Below, piece after piece: positions 1 through 5,704 of a DNA stretch of 7,790 bases. The translations under genes were made by a program, and so were the position numbers. Under the pieces are notes generated by a model, which saw only the letters and a list, made by a program, of their open reading frames with translations, searched no databases and had not been told where the DNA came from. The stretch comes from Planctomycetota bacterium (GTDB lineage Bacteria > Planctomycetota > UBA1135 > GCA-002686595): NCBI GenBank assembly GCA_029259675.1, contig JAJDES010000265.1, positions 1-7,790 of the forward strand. The letters run 5' to 3'. Within the stretch, counting starts at the first letter, position 1. Every line of letters begins with the position of its first letter.

Positions 1-2213
1 TCGTCGGCAACGGGCTCTACCCAAACGATTGAGCTCAGTTCCTCGCCACCCGTCCATTCCCAGCCCAGTTTTGCTATGGGGTTGGAAGCATCCGCTACAG
101 GCTCCAATGCAATGCTTCCAATTGCACCGTGCAACACGTCACCTGGCTTTGCTACCCCCAGGCAAATGACGCTCGAGTTTGCAGGTTGAGCATAGACGCC
201 AAAGCGTAAAGGCGTTTCTATAGCTTTCCCGGATGTCCACGATCCATCGGGCGCGACCGGGTACCTCTCACCTGGGGAAAGTACATCCCACGAGAATGGG
301 AAGTAAATTGGAGCAACAAACAGCGATTCGGCAGCTGCACCCAGCACCTGCACGGAGCCGTGAGCCACAGCGCAAGGCGTGGACCACAACACCGTAGTGT
401 TGCCGTTGTGTGCGATGAGTCGTTCACCCAACAACGCGTTCTTGCCCATTCCCGCGCGACAATATGGTTCCGTCCCGACCAAGACTTGACCTTCGGGCAC
501 ATCTCCAAAGACCCATCGCCCGTCGCTCCATGACTTTGGATCCAGTACTCGAAATTGATTCGGTAGGAGAACCTTCGGGATCACGCCTTCGGGAACGTTT
601 AGAACCTCAATTTCTCTGGGCGAATTATCGATTGTGACTTCGAGCAGGTGGTCAGCTGAACGCACAACTTGCCCCACTAAGGCATTTGTCACGAGATTCC
701 GCACCTCGATTGAGTCCACAAACTCACTTGGAACGCAAAGCGTCCCCACTGCTTCCGACAACTCACTCAGCGCCGGTTTGGTTGGGACCTCAGCCTGCAA
801 GTCTCTGCAGTAGAGTCCGATCTGGGGACCGACAATCGCTTCACTGCACAATCGGATCGAGAATTCGGTACTTGGGCACAATTCAATCTTCAGGGAAGAG
901 TTCTTGGTCCAATCCGTGGCCAGCTCATCAAATGGAGTAATTGCGAAACCGCACTCACCCGACGTGGTCACAATCCTATAATTGGGCTCTCCGGTGCCCT
1001 TTGCCAATGCGTTGTAGACGGTTTCGGACAATTGCAAGCTACCTGATACCTGACCCTTGTACCTGCTGGAAGTCGCTATCCAACCAAAGCGCGGATGCAG
1101 GACCTGGGGAATGAAATCAATCGGCCCTCGGTATTCGCTTCCATCGCAGGACCGAAACTCGACGACATACCCGGCATCGGTTGCGTGAACGGTGACATCT
1201 GCGGCGCCCGCTTCGGGTCGTACAAGGACATTGCCAAACCTCGACTCCACAAGCTCTGCTTCGAAGGCCTCCAATTCGCCAATTCTCACGTCGTAGGTGA
1301 GATTCAGTTCAGCTGCTTCACCTTGTGCCAACCAACCGGACAGGGAACCGTTCGCTGATTCGAATGGAACATTAAGCGTTCGTCCGTAGCTTGACACAGA
1401 GTAATGGGTCAGTCTGGACAGGAAGTTCTCGGCGGTAATCGCGAGATTTACAGTGCCATTCTGCAACTGAACTTCACTGTCGCCACTTTCAACTTGGATC
1501 ACAGCTGAAGCCGCACCATGCCGAATTCGCAAAACGAGTTCCTCTGCAAATGTGAATTCCAGTTCGCCATCGGCGTTTGCGATTCGGCTCCATTGATGTC
1601 CCCCAATGGCTGTTCGCCCTCGATAGGGGCCCAATCGAAACGCGTGCAACTCTGCTCCCGACGCGGGCGTGCCGTTTGGCATCAGAACGCGGAGAGTCGA
1701 GGAATGCGATGGATCTAACGCAATCAGCTTCGCATGCATTCCGCTCTCGAAGTCACCATGCCCCAGCACGGCTTCTGAATAGTGATCCGCACCAAAAGTG
1801 GCGACATCGCCTTTGTGAAGGACCAGTCCCCCAAAGAAGCCATTGCCGTCACTAAAAACTCTTTCACCAGCGGCCACATCCGCAGTTCCACCGGAAATCG
1901 GCAACCCAGTTTCAGAATCAACAAGCCGAAGCCCTGTAACCACAGTTTCCTCGACTCCGGATTCGGTAGCGCCATCCAGCTCCAGGGGAATCCGCTCGCC
2001 AAAATCACCGCGCAAGGCATTGCCATCAACAACAAAAGCTTCGTTGCCGTTCGGTACATTTACCAAGTCTGGATTCTCGACTACCCAATAGCCTTCAAAG
2101 TACACAAGGGCGACGGTCGCAAACACAGCGATGAACGCCACTGATATCAGCAGCTTCATTGGCTGCGATTTTGCGCCCGTCTCCTGCCTGCCCTTTGAAT
2201 TCATAATCGCCAT
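1..2213 (-). CDS. Large membrane-anchored extracytoplasmic protein with carboxypeptidase-regulatory-like modules (partial, C-terminus outside window)
   Basis: I read this frame codon by codon: there is no stop from the ATG at 2213 to the left edge (737 codons plus two bases), and an in-frame TGA lies upstream at 2244-2246. The product has a short basic N-terminus (Lys7, Arg9, Lys15, Lys20), one hydrophobic helix at about residues 20-39, then a long region of alternating beta-type sequence with no further obvious helix. Residues about 90-150 (VTGLRLVDSETGLPISGG and onward, with a DGNGFF turn) and about 172-235 (LRVLMPNGTPASGAELHAF, with a NADGELEF turn) resemble carboxypeptidase-regulatory-like beta-sandwich modules; this is by eye. 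Cysteines are absent before about residue 356 and recur after it, suggesting a different C-terminal part. In-frame ATGs at 2204 and 2159 are alternative starts; none has a good ribosome site. Inferred topology is N-in with the bulk outside the membrane. Specific function unknown. Confidence 0.85.
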   Translation of the reverse strand, partial: MAIMNSKGRQETGAKSQPMKLLISVAFIAVFATVALVYFEGYWVVENPDLVNVPNGNEAFVVDGNALRGDFGERIPLELDGATESGVEETVVTGLRLVDSETGLPISGGTADVAAGERVFSDGNGFFGGLVLHKGDVATFGADHYSEAVLGHGDFESGMHAKLIALDPSHSSTLRVLMPNGTPASGAELHAFRLGPYRGRTAIGGHQWSRIANADGELEFTFAEELVLRIRHGAASAVIQVESGDSEVQLQNGTVNLAITAENFLSRLTHYSVSSYGRTLNVPFESANGSLSGWLAQGEAAELNLTYDVRIGELEAFEAELVESRFGNVLVRPEAGAADVTVHATDAGYVVEFRSCDGSEYRGPIDFIPQVLHPRFGWIATSSRYKGQVSGSLQLSETVYNALAKGTGEPNYRIVTTSGECGFAITPFDELATDWTKNSSLKIELCPSTEFSIRLCSEAIVGPQIGLYCRDLQAEVPTKPALSELSEAVGTLCVPSEFVDSIEVRNLVTNALVGQVVRSADHLLEVTIDNSPREIEVLNVPEGVIPKVLLPNQFRVLDPKSWSDGRWVFGDVPEGQVLVGTEPYCRAGMGKNALLGERLIAHNGNTTVLWSTPCAVAHGSVQVLGAAAESLFVAPIYFPFSWDVLSPGERYPVAPDGSWTSGKAIETPLRFGVYAQPANSSVICLGVAKPGDVLHGAIGSIALEPVADASNPIAKLGWEWTGGEELSSIVWVEPVAD

Positions 2214-2243
2214 TGGCCGCTCAAGTCTAAGCACAATTGAAGT

Positions 2244-2468
2244 TCAACTGCCAAAGCAGTCATCGTCGTCGGAACCGCGATCTATCCTGTCAAATCGATG
2301 AGGCACCGACAAAACCAGTATCGCGATTTGGACGAGCCCGACCCGAATCCGGCCTGTCGCTTCTAGCTGAATAGAGCTGTCATGTAGGTGCGATACATCA
2401 CGATTTAGGCTTGGAACAAGTTCACGCTCCAACGAACATTCACTTGCTCGATTCTTTGTGATCGTCAC
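2244..2468 (-). CDS. Doubtful small reading frame, 74 residues, GTG start
   Basis: A frame beginning with GTG at 2468 and ending with TGA at 2244 would give 74 residues. In its favour, an AGGGGG stretch stands six bases upstream of the GTG, and the stop lies 30 bases before the ATG of the large anchored protein, in the same frame. Against it, the product is not recognisable. It has a mixed charged N-terminal half, a short hydrophobic patch near residues 44-54 (VGLVQIAILVL) and an acidic DDDD tail, and resembles a chance frame. Listed only because position and ribosome site leave it possible. Confidence 0.2.
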   Translation of the reverse strand: MTITKNRASECSLERELVPSLNRDVSHLHDSSIQLEATGRIRVGLVQIAILVLSVPHRFDRIDRGSDDDDCFGS

Positions 2469-2483
2469 GGCCTACCCCCTGCA

Positions 2484-2513
2484 CTTGCCTCCTTGCTAAG
2501 GCAGAGGAGCAAG
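2484..2513 (-). terminator. Imperfect hairpin downstream of the 111-residue protein gene
   Basis: Two 13-base arms (2484-2496 and 2501-2513) flank a four-base loop. By hand the pairing is nine Watson-Crick pairs, two G-T wobbles and two mismatches. It begins 22 bases beyond the stop codon at 2536 in the direction of transcription, the usual place for a terminator. No run of T follows it on the minus strand, so it is not a classical intrinsic terminator. It may instead be an RNA-stabilising structure or chance. Confidence 0.3.
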
Positions 2514-2535
2514 ATGCGTCCCAAATCGCCAAAAT

Positions 2536-2871
2536 TCACTCGGGAATTAGTATTCCCCCGTCGAGCACAGTTCCACCTGGGCCGTGGGTAATGAAGGATT
2601 TCCCGTCTAAACCAATTTCCGTTGTGTAGCCCGGCACTCGGTTGCCACTTTCAAAAAGCTCATACTTGCCACTCGGCACATCGTAAACCCAAGAGGTCGT
2701 CACCCCGTCCGCTGCGACGAATTCCACGAAGGTTCCATCGCCGGATACAAAGGCGTGACCTTCGCCTGTCGTAGGGGAAAGGGCTCTCTGATTTGTGAAA
2801 ATCTTGGGGCCAGCAAGAATGGAAGCGGCGGTTAGAACGGAAACAACGACAAACAAGATTAGTTTCTTCAT
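2536..2871 (-). CDS. Small secreted beta-rich protein of unknown function (111 aa)
   Basis: The product opens with a textbook Sec signal peptide: MKK, a hydrophobic core LILFVVVSVLTAASI, and a likely cleavage site after LAG at about residue 21. The mature part is about 90 residues, rich in Gly, Thr, Val and aromatics, without Cys. The stretch FVEFVAADGVTTSWVYDVPSGK (residues 48-69, split here as FVEFVAADG and VYDVPSGK motifs) recalls one blade of TolB/WD40-like propellers, but a single blade is not a propeller, so this is only a resemblance. The start at 2871 is supported by AGGA about seven bases upstream; a second AGGAG abuts the ATG. It reads in the same direction as the large anchored protein. 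Expected location is periplasmic or extracellular. Function unknown; the coding call rests on the signal peptide and the ribosome site. Confidence 0.75.
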   Translation of the reverse strand: MKKLILFVVVSVLTAASILAGPKIFTNQRALSPTTGEGHAFVSGDGTFVEFVAADGVTTSWVYDVPSGKYELFESGNRVPGYTTEIGLDGKSFITHGPGGTVLDGGILIPE

Positions 2872-2898
2872 CTCCTAATCCTGCGTTGTCTGAGATTC

Positions 2899-3024
2899 TC
2901 AAATCAATGGCGCCTCATAAATGTCATTCGCATTCAAAAACACATCGCCGTTCACATCATTTTTGATCGCGTTCAAAAGCGGCCTTCTGAGACGACGGCA
3001 AGTGCGACAGCTACATTCTGTGTG
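2899..3024 (-). pseudogene. Dockerin-like / EF-hand-type calcium loop fragment
   Basis: After an in-frame TAA (3025-3027), 41 codons stay open to a TGA at 2899-2901. The frame has no ATG or GTG start. Near its end it encodes DVNGDVFLNANDI, with Asp, Asn, Asp, Asn and Asp at loop positions 1, 3, 5, 9 and 12. This is the spacing of the calcium-binding loop of type I dockerin repeats, which are often found at the C-terminus of exported proteins, and the stop follows eight codons later. I infer that this is the broken C-terminal tail of a lost dockerin-bearing protein. Only one loop is present, whereas a dockerin normally has two. Chance is possible in so short a frame, but all five ligand positions fit. 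Confidence 0.4.
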
Positions 3025-3154
3025 TTATGCCGACAGCGGGCATGACGCGATTCTTGCTTCGTTCCATTTCATTGGGACTGAGCTTTTCACCGCTTTGGAC
3101 TACGGCGCGAATGAATTCGTGGCTAGCAACGGTCCTTGAGTGCCCCGCTATCAT
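3011..3154 (-). CDS. Doubtful 47-codon reading frame downstream of the pseudoprotease gene
   Basis: An ATG at 3154 opens 47 codons to a TAG at 3011-3013. The product, beginning MIAGHSRTVASHEFIRAVV, is hydrophilic, contains plausible helix-forming stretches and matches no family I know. The frame is the same as that of the protease-like gene ending at 3218 and is continuously open from that gene's TGA. It could therefore be a former C-terminal extension, a separate small gene or chance. No Shine-Dalgarno sequence precedes the ATG. It overlaps the upstream end of the dockerin-like fragment in another frame. Confidence 0.2.
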   Translation of the reverse strand: MIAGHSRTVASHEFIRAVVQSGEKLSPNEMERSKNRVMPAVGITHRM

Positions 3155-3166
3155 CCCAACAGCACA

Positions 3167-3186
3167 GCCTAGTTTCGCCGCTAGGC
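3167..3186 (-). terminator. Short perfect hairpin after the protease operon
   Basis: GCCTAG (3167-3172) and CTAGGC (3181-3186) form a perfect six-base stem with an eight-base loop, starting 31 bases past the stop codon of the two-gene protease operon. Position suits a terminator, but the stem is short and no T run follows on the minus strand, so the assignment is weak. Confidence 0.3.
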
Positions 3187-3217
3187 ATTCGCTGAGTGTG
3201 ATGCGCTCGGGGCCGCG

Positions 3218-4336
3218 TCAGCGCACCGCGCGGCGTTCTATTTCTTGGGCTACTTGGTGGACGAGGCCGATCGGGATGGCGTAGCTGCGAGTGCGGCCGG
3301 CGCGGGCGATGTTTAGGGCGACGATGCGGCCCTCAAGGTTCACCAAGGGACCGCCGCAATCGCGGGGATCGAGAATCCCGTCGTGTTGAATCACGCGCGG
3401 GAAGCCGGAGCGCACGCGGCTCAAGCGGCCCGAATTGCGATCCTCTTCATCGGCGTAAATGCCGTCTTCCCACGGGCGCATACCCAAGATGGCTTCCAGA
3501 ATAAGCCGCTTCCCATCGCGGCGAATTTCCAGTTCGAGCCGACTCCCCGGACGCATATCACTGACCTTCTCCACCAAGCTGCGGCGGCTCAACATGGCGT
3601 CTTTATTGATCGCCACAACCACATCGCCAACTTGGACGCCGGCGTTGTCCGCGCCCGTGCCTTCAATCACATCGGCGATTCCGACTCCGCCCGAGGCATC
3701 GGTCATGGTGATGCCCAAGAAGCCTTCGCGACGACCGACTTGCTGGGGCAAGCGCGAGAGCGTTCCAACCGAAAGCGGCGTCGATCCGGGTGACGCCGTG
3801 ACCAGCCACTGCCCTTCGCGCAGGCCCAACTCCGACGGGTCCTCAAGGGCGACCGCCTTTTGGGCCTCGTCGAATGCTTCGCCCGGCGCACTGCCTTGGT
3901 TCAACTTCGACCAGTTCGCAATTTGCTGTACCCATTCCGGCTGCGACGGGTCGAGCAACAACAACGCTAAGTCGTGATCGAGATTGACGCCTAGCACCTT
4001 CGCTTCAAAGCGCTTGGGGCCGTCAAAGCGGCATTCGACCGTCTTCGGTACTTGATCGTCATCGGAGAGCTGGCTGGCCTTGGTCACGACTCGACCTCTC
4101 TCATCCAAGCAAAGCCCCATGGCCGCGCGGCGTCCGTCAACGAGCACTTCCACGGTTCGCAGCGCCGCCGGAGCCGCCACTTCGGCAAAGGCGTCGCGTA
4201 CGCTGCGCCCTTGCTTGCCGTCCTTGGATGAGATTCGCGACTGAAGCCCGAGCACGGGCGGCGAAATGCAAAAGGCCAGCAACAAGCAAAGCCCGGCGCT
4301 GCGTCCCATCCACTGCATGTATCGGCGCTGATTCAT
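3218..4336 (-). CDS. Exported HtrA-like pseudoprotease with PDZ domain nested in the trypsin-like fold (372 aa)
   Basis: Residues 1-30 look like a signal peptide or anchor (hydrophobic AGLCLLLAFCISPPVLG). Residues about 48-200 match the first part of an HtrA/DegP trypsin-like domain: the strand GRVVTKASQL (81-90) stands where GLIITAAHL lies in the neighbour, and HDLALLLL (121-128) matches the catalytic Asp strand. Residues about 205-286 are a PDZ domain (FLGITM; GADNAGVQVGDVVVAIN at 228-244). The protease fold then resumes: VIQHDGILDPRDCGGPLVNL (315-334) and YAIPIGLV (352-359) match the HtrA nucleophile loop and final strand. The nucleophile position is Cys327 rather than Ser, the His position appears to be Ser88, and Asp122 remains. 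A classical serine protease mechanism is therefore unlikely; I infer a regulatory, scaffolding or binding role. Usual HtrA proteins carry PDZ after the protease domain. The ATG overlaps the upstream protease stop (TAATG), with GAGGG nine bases upstream. Confidence 0.88.
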   Translation of the reverse strand: MNQRRYMQWMGRSAGLCLLLAFCISPPVLGLQSRISSKDGKQGRSVRDAFAEVAAPAALRTVEVLVDGRRAAMGLCLDERGRVVTKASQLSDDDQVPKTVECRFDGPKRFEAKVLGVNLDHDLALLLLDPSQPEWVQQIANWSKLNQGSAPGEAFDEAQKAVALEDPSELGLREGQWLVTASPGSTPLSVGTLSRLPQQVGRREGFLGITMTDASGGVGIADVIEGTGADNAGVQVGDVVVAINKDAMLSRRSLVEKVSDMRPGSRLELEIRRDGKRLILEAILGMRPWEDGIYADEEDRNSGRLSRVRSGFPRVIQHDGILDPRDCGGPLVNLEGRIVALNIARAGRTRSYAIPIGLVHQVAQEIERRAVR

Positions 4337-4338
4337 TA
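4334..4338 (-). promoter_or_regulatory. TAATG stop-start overlap (translational coupling)
   Basis: The TAA of the active protease gene (4338-4336) shares its last A with the ATG of the pseudoprotease gene (4336-4334). A GAGGG motif nine bases before the ATG could aid re-initiation. This arrangement normally means co-transcription and linked translation, so the two products are probably made in related amounts. Confidence 0.8.
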
Positions 4339-5541
4339 GCGATTGCCCTCACGCTCCAGGATGACTGACAGTTGCAATTCGGCTCCTTCGCGATCGATGA
4401 GCAGTTGCACTTCTTGACCGACACCGCACTCAATCACCAATTGCCGCAGGCCGCGCATGCCCTCCACGGGTGCGCCGTTCACAGCCGTGATCAAGTCCCC
4501 GGATTTCATTCCGGCATTGAAAGCGGCCGAGTCCGGCATGATGCGCGTCACGCTGCAGCCCTTGGGATGACTCTCGGCAAGTACACCGATGACCGGCAAG
4601 CCTTGCTCGGGATCGCCCCAACGATCGCCGGCGAGCAAGCGATCCCAGGTGCGCGTAAAGACATCGACCGGCAAGTGCTCGTTGATGGAAAGCGACGTGC
4701 GCAGACTGACGTGAATTCCAACCACGCGTCCCGCAAGGTCGAATAGCGGGCCGCCCGAATCGCCGGGGATGATCGTGCAGTCGCTGCGCAGGACTTGCGG
4801 GTCGAGCCAATTGAGCCGGCCGCTGCGCGGAATGGCCGGCCGGTCTCGCTGGTAGCCGCCCGGGTGTCCAAGCGTCAACACCCATTGCCCCGCCTCCAAA
4901 TCGGAGGATCGGCCGAGCTCGCGGAAGGGAAACGGGCCGTCAGCTTGGATTTTGACCAGTGCGCTGTCGGCCCAAATGTTCATGCCCAACGTGCGCGCCC
5001 GTCTGCGAGTTCCATCGGACATGATCACCGTAATGCTTCGGCCGGGACGTTCAACCAGATGCGCCGCGGTGATGATCAAGCCGTCTTCGCTGACGATGAC
5101 GCCGCTGCCGCGGTTGCGCCCGGCCAAGATCGCCACGGTTGATTCGCGCAGGGTCGGGATCAAGTCGACATACAGGCGCTCGAGTTGTTGCAACTCATCC
5201 AAGCTGAGGACGGGCTGTTCCTTGGTCGTCACCCGAGAGCCGGATCCCCAACCGGTTTGGCCCTGGGCTGCATTGGGTTGCAATGCAATGGAAGCGGGAG
5301 CTGGCCCGGCCGCCACCTTGAGCGGAGCGCCCTGGCCGAGGCCCTGGATGCGCTGGGCCCATTGCAGTAGCGGGGAAGACGGTCCGGGCAACTCGGCTCC
5401 CGAGATAGCGATCCAGGCCCCCAGCGCCACTGCCAAGACGCCCCCCACAAGGAGCCGCATCGTGGACGTTGTGGCCCGGCCCGGGTGCCCCGGCAGATGG
5501 TTTGGGAGAGCGGCTGGTCTCGAGCGCTTGGTCAAATTCAT
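4336..5541 (-). CDS. Membrane-anchored HtrA/DegP-like trypsin-fold serine protease with C-terminal PDZ domain (401 aa)
   Basis: From the ATG at 5541, residues 1-27 are a basic cytoplasmic tail, 28-48 a membrane helix (MRLLVGGVLAVALGAWIAIS), and 49 to about 115 a Pro/Ala/Gly/Gln-rich linker. The protease domain runs from about 128 to 305. It shows the oxyanion-side GSGV (145-148), His161 in ITAAHL, Asp192 in ADSALVKI, GHPGG (225-229) and Ser262 in GDSGGPL, so the triad is complete. A PDZ domain follows (about 315-394, with NAGMKSGDLITAVNG at 342-356). Order and length fit the HtrA family of envelope quality-control proteases, here with one PDZ and a signal anchor, so it should act outside the cytoplasm. 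An in-frame TTG at 5574 and an ATG at 5460 are other possible starts; none has a clear ribosome site. It is the first gene of an operon with the downstream pseudoprotease. The substrate cannot be deduced. A degP/degQ/degS symbol is not justified. Confidence 0.92.
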   Translation of the reverse strand: MNLTKRSRPAALPNHLPGHPGRATTSTMRLLVGGVLAVALGAWIAISGAELPGPSSPLLQWAQRIQGLGQGAPLKVAAGPAPASIALQPNAAQGQTGWGSGSRVTTKEQPVLSLDELQQLERLYVDLIPTLRESTVAILAGRNRGSGVIVSEDGLIITAAHLVERPGRSITVIMSDGTRRRARTLGMNIWADSALVKIQADGPFPFRELGRSSDLEAGQWVLTLGHPGGYQRDRPAIPRSGRLNWLDPQVLRSDCTIIPGDSGGPLFDLAGRVVGIHVSLRTSLSINEHLPVDVFTRTWDRLLAGDRWGDPEQGLPVIGVLAESHPKGCSVTRIMPDSAAFNAGMKSGDLITAVNGAPVEGMRGLRQLVIECGVGQEVQLLIDREGAELQLSVILEREGNR

Positions 5542-5702
5542 GGGCAATCGGGGCGAGCCGCGATCCGGGCTCAATCCCAGGCTACGCAGTCAAAAGCAAT
5601 CCTGGGAGTAAGGAACTAGAAAGGACAGCGGATAAACGAGCTCAGTCCCACGCAAGGAGTGGCCCAGCCCCAGGATGGTCTCCCCACTCAGGATGGTTCC
5701 CC
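5542..5702. promoter_or_regulatory. Divergent intergenic region between protease operon and hemF
   Basis: The two transcription units point away from each other here, so both promoters are expected within these 161 bases, unless the starts are placed differently. I could not identify convincing -35/-10 pairs. The stretch contains an inverted repeat (5575-5607) and a tandem repeat (5671-5704), listed separately. Confidence 0.5.
5575..5607. repeat. Inverted repeat TCCCAGG-N19-CCTGGGA
   Basis: Perfect seven-base arms at 5575-5581 and 5601-5607 are separated by 19 bases. Arm centres lie 26 bases apart. The repeat sits in the divergent promoter region, about 34 bases before the protease ATG. A dimeric regulator site or a transcript hairpin are both possible; no known operator was recognised. 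Confidence 0.4.
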
Positions 5703-5704
5703 AT
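5671..5704 (+). repeat. Tandem imperfect direct repeat in hemF leader
   Basis: CAGGATGGTCTCCCCACT (5671-5688) is followed immediately by CAGGATGGTTCCCCAT (5689-5704), which differs by a one-base gap and end changes. Each copy carries AGGA. The second copy supplies the probable ribosome site of hemF and ends inside its ATG. It may be a recent small duplication that created or doubled the Shine-Dalgarno motif. Confidence 0.55.

Larger units (their letters stand above)
2214..2535. other. Intergenic stretch between two minus-strand genes
   Basis: This 322-base stretch lies between the 111-residue secreted protein gene and the large anchored protein gene. I see no convincing gene in it. It contains one weak minus-strand reading frame (2244-2468) and one imperfect hairpin (2484-2513), listed separately. 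A promoter for the large downstream gene should lie here if that gene is not co-transcribed with its neighbour, but I could not identify credible -35 and -10 boxes. Confidence 0.6.
2872..3217. other. Gene-poor stretch with coding remnants
   Basis: No intact gene is convincing in these 346 bases. On the minus strand it carries a dockerin-like fragment (2899-3024), a doubtful 47-codon frame (3011-3154) and a short perfect hairpin (3167-3186), each listed separately. On the plus strand the open frames at 2921-3139 and 3027-3284 have no recognisable content, and the latter runs into the protease gene on the opposite strand. The stretch looks like decayed coding sequence rather than a regulatory region. 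Confidence 0.5.

Noticed and set aside
1724..2059. 111-codon minus-strand frame inside the large anchored protein gene, plus several plus-strand frames of 66-120 codons between 686 and 2144, and a 96-codon minus-strand frame at 218-508
   Set aside because: All are out of frame with, or antisense to, the continuous 737-codon frame, and none shows recognisable motifs.
2660..2902. 80-codon minus-strand frame overlapping the 111-residue secreted protein gene
   Set aside because: Different frame with no signal peptide; the 111-residue frame has a clean signal peptide and a ribosome site.
2921..3284. Plus-strand frames of 72 and 85 codons in the gene-poor stretch
   Set aside because: No recognisable motifs or ribosome site; the second runs antisense into the protease operon.
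3459..3977. 172-codon open frame on the plus strand (and a neighbouring 136-codon frame at 3383-3793)
   Set aside because: Both lie antisense to the pseudoprotease gene and have Ser/Arg-rich composition typical of shadow frames.
4952..5611. 219-codon open frame on the plus strand
   Set aside because: Antisense to the HtrA-like protease, whose triad and PDZ motifs are clear; the product is low-complexity and unrecognisable.
5469..5702. Upstream extension of the hemF frame to an ATG at 5469
   Set aside because: It would overlap the divergent protease start region, has no similarity to HemF N-termini, and exceeds the usual family length of about 300 residues.
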